Shown here: positions 27,181-37,637 of the stretch, one piece after another | Layout of the letters: each line of letters begins with the position of its first letter | Position numbering within the stretch: position 1 is the stretch's first letter | Source: Anoplopoma fimbria | Lineage: Eukaryota; Chordata; Actinopteri; Perciformes; Anoplopomatidae | DNA length: 64,000 nt | NCBI RefSeq assembly: GCF_027596085.1 | Contig: NC_072451.1 | Coordinates: 6,733,513-6,797,512, forward strand | Reading direction: 5' to 3' | Notes under the pieces: generated by a model | Databases searched by the model: none | Told to the model about the DNA's origin: nothing | The model's input: only the letters and a program-made list of their open reading frames with translations | Translations under genes and position numbers: made by a program

Positions 27181-27249
<69 letters not shown>
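27168..27249. repeat. (CAA)n(ATA)n compound microsatellite with inverted lead
   Basis: TTGTTGTTGT (27168-27178) faces (CAA)10 (about 27180-27210), followed by (ATA)13 (27211-27249). Confidence 0.93.
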
Positions 27250-27544
27250 GTCACTATTTAATTCAATATACTTTTACCAAATCAGTGTTTCAGTAAGACT
27301 TTAGTGCACGTTTGTAGCTTGAAGGGACTGAAAAACATTTGCATATTAATGAAGCTGCAGTGACTAAAATGAACAACAGTAATCACATAATATAAATATT
27401 TAAGAAATAAATATTTAAAATTCTAATATTTTCTTTTTATGTTCTCTGAATCAACTTTTCCATGAGCTTTTGAGTTAACTTCACCTATTAGAGATCATTT
27501 ATTTGTACATAATCATCGAGGTATTTATACAACATTTATTAAGT

Positions 27545-27564
27545 AAAAAAAAAAAAAAAAAAAA
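27545..27564 (+). repeat. poly(A) run, A20
   Basis: Twenty consecutive A in AT-rich intergenic DNA; no element recognised around it. Confidence 0.9.
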
Positions 27565-29184
27565 GCTCTCATTGTTCTCTAATTTACAAAAAAAGGGTTC
27601 ACATGCTAAACTTTAATGATTTGCCTGGAGGAGGCAAAATGTGATAATCACACCCTGAAGCCTAAAGATGTTAGTGCCATCCAGTGGAGTCTGTTGCCCA
27701 TTGCAACCTTGAAAAAGCCACAAAAACTGAGGCATGGCACCTACATGTCTGTCTTTTCATATTCAGTGGTGCAAAGTAACTAAGTCCATTTATTCATGTG
27801 CTGCAGAAGTGCAATTTTAAAGAACCTGTTGTTTTGAGTTTGTTCATTTTCTGTTATTCTATCTTCAACTTCACTGTATTTCATGGGGAAATATTTAACG
27901 ACATATATTTGATGTTTGCAGATTTTACATACAAAAGCTTTGATCACTTTATAAAATATGACGCATTGCTGCAGACCACATAAAGTAGTTAATGCCTCCT
28001 AGATCAGCTACAGCATTAAAATGCTGCTTACAGGTTTAAGCATCATTAACATAATAATAATAATAACCCCCCATATGTGGTAATATCTAATAATATAACC
28101 TGGACAGGATATGCATAATGACACACTTCAGTTCACCACTGCTTACATCCACAAGGATGTTGTCATGAATGGCTTCTGATAAATGTTACACTGATTAAGT
28201 TTATATTTCTACCATAGTTATTGTCTATTTTGTTCAATAGTCTATTTCAGACATTGTCACTAAATGACCAAACTTAGAGTGAATAACTGGAGAGGTACAC
28301 AGAGGAGCTGGAGGATTTCGGCAGCTGCAGAAGGGGGAAATCTGGAAGTTATAGAGCGGCTACGAACTGCCATTTCTTCTCCCCAGTAGCTGTCAGCACT
28401 GGCGCCGAGGCCAAGACTTCGAGGGTGTTAAATGGATGTGAAAAATGTGATGCCTGTTCTACTGTGCCTACTGACTGTAGAGCATTTAGCTCAACAAGAA
28501 ATTTAATAAGTGCTAGAATTTGTGAAAAACATGTTTAACTTCTCCATGCCATAAAAAATCAATCAAATTATAGTTTTATATGAAGTGGTCACACAGTTAA
28601 TACACTATTCCAAAGAAATCCATTCAGCGAGCTGTAGACTGTTTTCTGTTCATTTCATCTCCATCAACACGTTTCACACCACGCTGTCTCTGCAGTCCAT
28701 CCATCCAGGTTTCCCCCCCGAGCAGACAGAAGCACATCATGGCACCTCTGTGTGCCCATGGTGACCTCACTGCGATGATGATGTCATTTACCAAAGTGCC
28801 GTTAGCAGCAAGTTGTGTCCGACAAGTGAGTCTTGTCATTGCTCTGCATCACAGGCCTCAGTCAGACTCCCACTGTTTGACACTACACAGCTACACCAAC
28901 AACGGGCAATGCACAAATATTGAACTAATCACAGTTTCATTACTTCACTGACTTTTCCATGAATATTTTCCTGATGTGCCACGATGCCCTTAATGCTCAT
29001 TTGTGCATTCAAGTGTCCAAGATGCAACATACAGAGAAAATATTTGATTCAACTGCAGCTTCGGCACATAACAATTGAAGATCTTTGTTGTGTACAAATG
29101 TGACAAAACCACTAGATGTCAGCATTGTAATGGAATTACTATGTCTATTGTCACTGTTGAATTTAAAAACAGAAATAATCTCTA

Positions 29185-29280
29185 TCTCAAGTTTGTTTGG
29201 ATAGCACCTTTCAAACACAGAAGTAATTCAAAGTACTTTAATAAAGCAAGGACAGGCATAAGAACAAGATTTTAAAACAG
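29185..29280 (+). repeat. possible retroelement tail fragment
   Basis: GGATAGCACCTTTCAAACAC and TTCAAAGTACTTTAATAAAG resemble the 'atagcacctttcata...caaagtgctt' ends of dispersed fish repeats. Diverged. Confidence 0.4.
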
Positions 29281-32200
29281 TTCAAATGAAAAAGAAACCA
29301 AAAAATAATATTCCTATCTATTTATTCCCTGGGAAATTTGTTTTCAATATTGATCCAACTGCAACAGATTTTTTTATTTCTTACATTTTATAGATTAATA
29401 TATAGAGTCTTTATATCTTTGGAGTTTTTTGGTGGCAGTCAAAAGTTCATCAGTTTTTGATTCTGTTTAGTTCAAGCAATCATTAAAGAAAACGCCCCAA
29501 TAAATCATGCTGAGGAAGTTGATATCTCTCAGATTATACTATCCACTCTATTTTTTTTTTCTCTGTTGAGTTGCTAAACCCAGTTTTTTCTTTAGAAGAT
29601 CAGCAAAAACTAACTCTTATGTTCAGTAAGACACAGAGAGAAGTTGACCAGCAGCAGAACAACTTTACTTATAATTCTGTTTGAGTTACAAACCTTTCAA
29701 GGGAAAGGGAGTAAAGCTGTGCTTCAATAAATTGAGACACACCCGACAAGCTCATACCTGGAAATAACTCATCACTTTCCCTTGTACTTCTCCGTTGGTC
29801 TCCAGACATGGGAAACAAAGCAAAGGGTCTGCCTGTCCCTTAAATTTATCTTCAGGATGGGCATTACCACAGGCGTTGACGTCCCTATCTCGCAGGCCTC
29901 TTGGTAATAAAGGGTGTAAAAAGGCTTCTGATAAGACAAATCATGGGAAAAAACTTCAGAATCTTAATGTAAACGGTCTTCATAGACTATGAGGTCAGAT
30001 TTGTTGCTTTTAAGCCCAGAACACACCTAAACACATTATGTGTGTGTCAGCTGAGCATGATAATAGATAATCACTTCAACTACAGAGAGTTGGCTGAATA
30101 AATGAGTGGTTTGATGAGTATGAAAACAGGTTAATCATAAGCAATTGTCTTCACAGTCACCAGATTTCCACCCAGCCAAGACAGGTTCGATAACTCTCTT
30201 TCTGAAAAACCCTATTTGAAGCTTTCATAGATTATGCTGTTAAATACACAATTGCAGTGATGTAATCGGGATGTAACTGAAGTTTTCTTTACACTGCTTT
30301 GCAGAAAAAAATAGATTTAATTTTGAAAAAGCAGTAAGCTAAATTTGACAACACACTTCACATAATGTTCAAAATTAAGCCTTTAATGAGAACTTGAGAT
30401 TTCTGTTACTTTTATTAATAGATTTAGAAAGATTAGATTGAAAGAAGTTACCAAATTATTTGAACAAAAAGAGAGGTAGAATGAAGAATTACCTGTATAA
30501 AAATAGATGTGATGGGTTTGAAAATGACTTAAAGGCAGCATGTTAAAGGGAATAGCAAAGGCCCGAGGACTGATCCCTGTCCCTCTAGTCCCCTGTAGCA
30601 ACACAAAAAAGTCCTTTCGAAGAGATAGGATTTAAACAAAAAAAGAGATCTGTATCAAATGCAGAAGTAAATCAATAAAATAGATGATAGGTTTTCAATC
30701 CTTTAATGTAACGGAGTCACAACTAATATCTGACAATGACAAGCAAAGGGGTTCACCTCAAGGCCTAAAATCATTCTGTCCGTCAACATGTATAGCCTGT
30801 TAGGTCTCTTTTTGTACATTACTGAAGTCTTTAAACTGTAGTGGGAGCCTTTGGTTTCTCCTCAGAGGGACTGAGATAGTTGTGTGAGCACTGAGGTCAC
30901 ACATTAAGCAAGCTGGAAGAAGCTCCAGAGGCCAGAAAACATGAAGAGACAACACAGCTTTAATTACAGGAACAGCCCTGTGTGTCATATCAGGGTGCAG
31001 TGTTTTCTATCAACTGCTGAGGGAGAGAATTTGAGGCTCCATATCTCCACCTTCTTTTAGTCTCTTCTTCTTCTCTGGTCTTTTTTTCACACAATGACGC
31101 TTTCCTCTGGGTCATCCGAGGTCGCAATCAGCTGTGAGGGAGGCTGCACAGACTGCAGCTGCTCAGCTTGACTCTGTCTTGTTTCATTAATGCTAAGTTA
31201 AGCAGATCATAACATTCCATCAACACCACCTGCTGGTCAAGAGCACGACCCATTCGCTATACGTCTACCATATCGTCTGTCTTCGTACAGCAACCTGTAC
31301 TTTCCTGGCTCAAAACTCTCCCCACATGTCACTACTTTTACTGTTGAGACTGTGTTGTGTCATTGTAGATGCTTTCTGCAGCGAGAGAAAGTGAAGCTGG
31401 ATGAATGGCTTGGTTTGTTCAAGTGCAAATAGAAAATTGCGATTCTGTAAACACTATTAAAGCAGCGTGTTTTACAGGTTGCTAGGAAACCAAAGGTGGA
31501 TTGTATCATGCAGTAGACTGTGGTTTGATATTAACGTCAGAGATTGATGTAATTGTTTGCAAGGTGGGGAGTAATAATAATGCTTGAATGAGCAAAGTTG
31601 TCGGCCGCCAATGGGATAAAAATGTTCATAAAATAAACAAAAGAGATGCCTTTTGAATGATCAACTCTCTCATGTCACATCAAACTCAAGTTAGGTGATT
31701 GATTTTGGAAGATCATGTTACAACCAACCATCTCACCTTGCTTTATAGGTATTCCATGTTTCCTCCCACAGCAGCAGCAGCTTAGATGTGCCTGCTTAAA
31801 CACTTTCAAGAACGGACAAGCCACCACATGCTCACATACAATTTGGCTCAAGTGTGTCGTAACACTTCACTAGAAAATGTGCATGGACCATAGGTTACAT
31901 GCCACAAATGAAGGACCGGGATTAAGTTCAAATTTGGTGTTTTTTGATAGCAAGGTGACCCTTCTTTAAACTGCAGCTACTGTTTTGGTTTCTGTACAGA
32001 AGGTAAGTTCAGCAGTACCTCTGTTATCTTCTAGCTCTGAGGACACCTTTTAATGGAATCTTTTCCTAATTTAGTTAGTTTTTGTTGTGAATAGTTACCC
32101 TTTTTTTTTGCTCCTTGCTCTCCTTTAACCCACTTTAAAATCTATTCATCAGCAATATCTGATTTGTTTTCTCTCAGGGATGCAATCAAACCAACACAGG

Positions 32201-33827
32201 AGGTTGACAGCTCTTTCATTGAGGTTTCAAAAACAACAGCTACCTCTCCAGACCCTGAGGACAGACTTTTTCCCCCGAAATCCTGAGAACTGCTGCACAT
32301 GGTGCACCCGACGCCTGAAACAGCAGAGTGGCGCAGACGCACCGTCAGCCTCCAAACCTAAGCCACAAATTATGTCTGGTACATGGAAAAGATCATGTGG
32401 CCCTGCAGCGGAGTAGGGGTGGTGAGAACGAGGAGTTTGGTGGTAACTGGGTTGGGATTGGACGGATACGATTTACATTCCTCTCCGGGGATGTGATATC
32501 AAGACAAGGTCAGACCAAGGCTAATACATCAGACTCCGAGGAGAGGGAGGAGGAATCTGAAGTTTGTTCTTTACTCAAATTGACTTTTTTATGTAGAAAA
32601 CAATACCTTATTTTATTTTAACTCTGCGTGTTGTATAATTTTCTACGAAATACAATCTTTCTTCCATTATATTAACTACCTACATCTTTTTAGATCTCTT
32701 TATTTGCCTGATATGGACATTCAGCAGATGCTTTGCACACAGTGTTTGTCAATACTGTATATAATATACATTTAAATACTTTTAAAGCATCTTAGGAGAT
32801 TTCTTTGTAGGAGTTACCTTCAAGGAAATACCTCAAACTCCATCATCGTCCCATAGCACATTCCATCTCATTTGAATAGCCGCTGCACAGACAGACTAAC
32901 CTCGATGCCCAGAGGAACCTCATTGTAATTGCAAAAGTAATGTTATACTGCAGACTAACACTTGAAGCTGAATTGAGTATTCTAGTCACACTTGGGGCTG
33001 AAACAAAGAAGTCTTTTTTTAAACGGTTACTTAAGGGTGACATTCTCATGGATATTTGATACGACTATTTTCGAATGGAACCATGATATTTACATCTAAA
33101 ATGCATCTTGCTTATTTATATATGCGCGTTAGCTTCTGAAGGTAAGGTAGTATCTCCAACAGCAGGGAGGAGAAAATATCCTGACAGCCTAAAGAGATTA
33201 GTGTCCATTACCAAACAAATTTCTGCTACCAACTACAACACTTATGACAGCCCTCAGTTCAACCCTCATAGGAGCCCTGGTAAAAAAAAATAACACGCTT
33301 TTGTCCTCATGGCCCTGTTCCCTCGACACCAGAATGAAACAAGCTCTGTTTTCTTGGTTGCCGGGTCTGAGAAGACGGGGGGGAGTGTGTTTTAAGAAGG
33401 GTGTGGGAATCAATTATCCCACTGGAGAGACATGCAGGACCAGTGGGTATTGCTTGGGATTAGTGTCCATTCTTGTCATGTACTGACAAACCCTCCTGCT
33501 GATCTCCTTAAAACCAGGTGTTATTAAGAAGCACGGCCCTTACTGGGGGGCTTTAGGCTTTTGAATAACTGCCCTTTAGGAATGACTGACAAGCTTATAA
33601 TGTTAAGAAAAAAGTGCATTCCTGTGCTTTCATGTGCTCACCTGTGTGAATTGTGTGAATGATATTGAGCATGAGTTGAAAGGGTAATCATGCAAACAGC
33701 AAATTCATATGACTTCACCATAAATACGACTGCTTAGGCTAATCCTGTTATACAAGTATAATATATGTCATCTTGTGTGATAAAGGGTGAGCAGCATTTA
33801 GATGACATTTTTTTATGTAAAAGTAAT

Positions 33828-34562
33828 AGTTTGATATTTTAGGAAATATTATCTTCAATTAGCTTAGCTTAGCACAAAGATTGGAAACAGAGGGAAATAG
33901 CCTGGCACTGTTTGAAAGAAACAAAATCCTTCTACCAGCAATTCTAAAGCTAAAGCTTTTATTTTGGTGTTTAGATGTAAAAGTGTAAAACCGTAAATTC
34001 ACCATTTTACCGGGGCTTATGTGCAGGACTGTTCCTTAGAGCAGTTGCCGGGTAACCAGCGGAGACTCCAAGTAGTTAAGAAACCGTCCGGCACGTAACA
34101 TAATTTTACAGTTTCTTGCTCAAGGACACTTCAACATGTGCAGCCGGGAATCAAAACACCGAACTTGTGATTTAAAGACGACCCTTTCTCTCACCTGAGC
34201 AACAATATAAGTTACAATATCTCCCTACTTCGCGTACAAAAAAACCTCCCTGTGATGACAATACTTCAGGAAGACACTGCACCCGGCATAGAAATAGTCC
34301 CTTGTGTAAGTTTCACTTTTGGGTTTTTGTACAGACTGAAGAAATGAGATATAATTTGTTAATTAGTGAGCTTAAGAGCTGCTGGCAGGTGGATTTTTGT
34401 TACAATTTGACAGAGCCAGGCTAGCTGTTTCTCCCTGCTTCCAGTCTCTATGCTAAGCAAACTAGCTGGCTGCTAGCTGTAGCCCGATATTCAATAGACA
34501 GACATAACAGTAGTATCAATCTTCTCATATTACTGTCCGTCAGGAAGCGAATACACTATATG
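33828..34562. mobile_element. palindromic MITE-like fish element, near full length
   Basis: The left arm has TTAGCTTAGCTTAGCACAAAG, GGAAACAG and AACAAAATCC. The right arm has the reverse complement of the same blocks (GACAGAGCCAGGCTAGCTGT, TTCCAGTCTCTATGCTAAGC), so the element is a long foldback. I recognise the family from percomorph genomes but not its formal name. The left arm is partly deleted, and the centre holds an unrelated repeat fragment. Confidence 0.75.
34110..34210 (+). repeat. dispersed fish repeat fragment nested in the palindromic element
   Basis: The stretch TTGCTCAAGGACACTTCAAC through GCCGGGAATCAAAACACCGA to CACCTGAGCAAC resembles a very common fish repeat. It interrupts the central region of the palindromic element. 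Boundaries are approximate. Confidence 0.55.
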
Positions 34563-35989
34563 TTTTCTTTCGTATAACATTCCACAATGGAGCAGGTCAA
34601 CCTGTCATGTTCACTCATACTCAAATAACACACCATACAAGTGCTAAGTAACTGGTGATCTGTTGACGGGAACCATCATAAGTGATCCAGTATCATGTGA
34701 AACATGCAACCGTAAATTATCACGCTTGCTCACTTTAATCTCTATTTTGTTTACACACAGTAAGTAGAAACTTGGCTCCGTGAAGCCACTTGGCCCATCT
34801 ATGGCTGTTTGTGATCTGCGGTGAACGGGCTTCATATTGTTTGAGATTGGGAATGAATAGACTTCATCCAGAATCCTGGCAAGAGCGCTTACCCAGGTGT
34901 AGCTGAGAAAAAACCTGGACCCTTCCCAAGTTCAGATACCTCTCTCTCTCTTAACGTGCGAGAAATCAAGGTGTGTGCGGACACAAAAGATGTCAGGTGG
35001 TAGGTGAGCCAGTGAAAGGTGTTTACACAGGAGTTAAGCAGGGTTGTCCCAGACTAAAGACATTCTCAGCTGGCAGTCAGTGGATATTATTTACAAATGA
35101 AGAGGTCAACCGTCAGAGAATCTGTAATACTGATTCTTACTTATTATGGCTGTCATGCTTGAGAATAAACCTGTCAAGTCGGTGAAATATTCATGTGAAT
35201 TGCTGTCATTTAACCATCTAAGTCTATGTTTTAAAGTGATTCATTGAAACGGTAATATTAACCTTGATTTTAATTATCTTTATTTGTGAAAGAATCCATT
35301 ACTACAAGCTTTGCTACATTATATGTCCATGTCTGTATTTTACAATGGTTTAAGATTCTAATACAAGTGAGTTTGCATTTTAGAGAATGTTTAGTAATGT
35401 TTAGAGAATAACTAAAAGTTTTGGTAACCTCCAAATCTTATGCGATCAAATGCGTAGGAAGAGTAAATATTTTTCAAGAGCAGGCCTGCCAAAGCAATCA
35501 GATTACTTATGAGAATGATTGATAGTTTGGCAATTGATTTATGGTGCTCAATAAGATCTTTTTCCAAAGTGATTAAAGGTTTCGTCTTCAGCTGTTGAGA
35601 AATCGCCTACAGTTATATTTGTGGATAAATTAGCTTTCTTCACTGTGAACTGCGGGTGAACTCCTGGTTTAGGAGAAGTGATCGCTGTGCCTCGCAAAAG
35701 GCAAGACCAGACTGATATTTAACCTCAACAGACAATCTTTAACCAAAATCTATTAATCAGGCAGCCTATTCTGTACTGTATGATGCATTATTGACCGATG
35801 AATCAACACAGGACAGTTTGCACAATAAACTTTTCCATAGTAGTGGAGGAAAAAGTATTAAGATAATTTACTTAACGTTAAATAGAAATATCAATAGTAC
35901 CCTATTGAAAGTAGAAATCTGATTTTAAAACCTTGCTTGCTCACACTACTCACAGAAGTAGATATAAGTAGATATATAAGCAAAATGCA

Positions 35990-36210
35990 CTTTAAAGGTG
36001 CTTAATTCCAAATTCAGTGCATGGTTGAGGGATTGCCTCCACACGGCTCTCAACATGGCGACATCTGAGCGGCTAGCAACTAACGGTGCTTACAGCATGA
36101 GCAGTGCAAACAACACACACAGCACACAAAGACGGAGAATGACTTTATTCTCTATGTATCGAAAGTTGTTTTCAAGAAAAATGGCCACCAAATAAAATGT
36201 CTACGGTTGT
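35990..36210. repeat. possible dispersed repeat
   Basis: The block around CTCAACATGGCGACATCTGA and GCTAGCAACTAACGGTGCTT has the flavour of a dispersed fish element (a 65-codon open frame here has no domain). No termini found. Confidence 0.25.
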
Positions 36211-36672
36211 AGTCGGTTTATGCGGAGCCAATTTTAACTTGTTGATACTGTCGGACAGTTTAATGTATAACATAATTCATCATATTTCATATGCGCATCA
36301 TATGTTTTCTGTACCTCCGAAGTTACTCTATGTAAAGCATGATGTGCAAATAGTTCACTCAATAACCGACTAAATATGTAAAAAAATCCAGATTGAATGG
36401 AAACAGCTGACAAAACTACTTTGACATAACGTCCTCTTGTGTTAATATTGTTCCAGCATTTGTTCCGCAGCTTTCAATCAGATCACACAATCTTCTTCAG
36501 CAGATGCTGCAGTTGTGGTGAGCTTGTTTTGACATATAGCCCATGTCAAAAGCTCCTGAGAGAAGGCTACTTAATCACAATAGTGGACTAAACATTCTTT
36601 CCACTGCTGCACGAAAATGAACCATTTTTTTTAAAATGCAAAGGCTTTTTAACCAATGTAGACTTCCCTTCC

Positions 36673-36699
36673 ATACTAGTCCAGTTCATGGACTAGTAT
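36673..36699. repeat. perfect 11-bp inverted repeat upstream of wnt9a
   Basis: ATACTAGTCCA and TGGACTAGTAT are exact complements separated by 5 nt, about 440 bp upstream of the wnt9a ATG. Confidence 0.85.
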
Positions 36700-36979
36700 A
36701 CATTGTATCCTGCTTCAGCTGGATTACACAAATTCAGGGTATGCCATTCTGGAAATAAACTGTCTTTGACTGATGGTAAACAAGTTTTTGATCATATACA
36801 GGCCAGCTCAGACTGACCTCAGTCTGCACCAAAAAACTAACGGCATGGTGCTTAAAACGCCCACAGAGGAGAAACTGTCATGCCAATCCTTTAAATGAAG
36901 ACAACTGAGAAGATTTATCCCTCTGAAACCTGAGAGAGAATTGTGAATCAACTCAGCTCTGTGTATGTATTGCCATATT

Positions 36980-37020
36980 ACTCTCTCTCTCTCTCCCCCT
37001 CTCTCTCCCTCTCTCTCTCT
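36980..37020 (+). repeat. polypyrimidine (CT)n tract at the wnt9a promoter
   Basis: Almost pure C/T sequence just upstream of the TATA-like box. A second CT tract lies 90 bp inside intron 1 (37322-37353). Such tracts can bind GAGA-type factors or form triplex DNA; no specific role is shown here. Confidence 0.8.
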
Positions 37021-37054
37021 GCTGATGGGAGGAGCGCAGCGCAGCTCCTCTCTG

Positions 37055-37060
37055 TATAAG
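37055..37060 (+). promoter_or_regulatory. TATA-like box of wnt9a
   Basis: TATAAG lies 84 bp upstream of the wnt9a ATG, in a GC-richer pocket containing GGAGCGCAGCGCAGCTCC. It is preceded by a 41 bp CT tract. The position suits a short 5' UTR of about 55 nt. Confidence 0.5.
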
Positions 37061-37112
37061 AAGTGTTGAGCTTTCAACAAGGGATTTTACACAGCTACTC
37101 AGGAGAAACGAA

Positions 37113-37187
37113 ATGATCTGCCCTGGAGCCGCAGCAAAATGCTGGATGGACACCTACTCCTGGGATGGTTATCGATCACAGTTATAG
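37113..37187 (+). promoter_or_regulatory. uORF overlapping the wnt9a start codon
   Basis: ATG at 37113 (G at -3, A at +4), then 24 codons in a different frame to TAG at 37185-37187, running across the wnt9a ATG at 37139. If transcription starts near 37085, as the TATA-like box suggests, this uORF is in the mRNA. A function is inferred, not shown. Confidence 0.5.
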
Positions 37188-37230
37188 TGTATCTTCTCAA
37201 CTTGCCTGGACCAACCGCAGCATATTTCGG
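37139..37230 (+). CDS. wnt9a: wnt9a coding exon 1 (signal peptide)
   Basis: The ATG at 37139 has A at -3 and opens [10 protein letters not shown], matching the MLDG start of WNT9A. A hydrophobic core follows, then PTAAYF and a split Gly codon (GG at 37229-37230) before the donor GTAAGA. Thirty codons plus two bases. A TATA-like box lies 84 bp upstream, and a uORF overlaps this start. Confidence 0.93.
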
Positions 37231-37587
37231 GTAAGAACACACAGATATGTCCATGATGCTTGCTTTCATTGATTTGATTGGTTCCTGAATTACAAAGCAG
37301 GTAACAACTTTTTTTTTTTAACTCTCTCTCTCCCTCTCTCTCTCTCTCTCTCCTTCAGACTCACTGAAAACTTTTTTTTTTTTTACACAAGTTTATCTAG
37401 CGAGATTTGAACAAAATCAAACTAATACTACTTTGATTCGTTGAATTATGAGTTATGCTTTGATTGCATTGATATCTGCTGCCTGGTCAGTGGGGGTGCC
37501 ACCGGTTGCGCAGCGCTCAGCGGCCTCACAGCTGGAGGCTGCAGCAGGTTGTCTGCACATGATTTGGCCTCACAAGACACTGCTGAC

Positions 37588-37637
<50 letters not shown>

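Larger units (their letters stand above)
26351..36979. other. wnt3a-wnt9a shared upstream region
   Basis: No coding sequence recognised. It holds a (CAA)n(ATA)n tract, a possible LINE tail near 29.2 kb, a palindromic MITE-like element at about 33.83-34.56 kb with another repeat inside it, a possible repeat near 36.0-36.2 kb, and a perfect 11-bp inverted repeat at 36673-36699. Mixed-composition blocks at about 29760-29960 and 33400-33600 look like possible enhancers. Confidence 0.6.

Noticed and set aside
37593..37635. A SINE or processed pseudogene ending in the A43 run
   Set aside because: The upstream 150 bp has no tRNA-like promoter, recognised element or target duplication.
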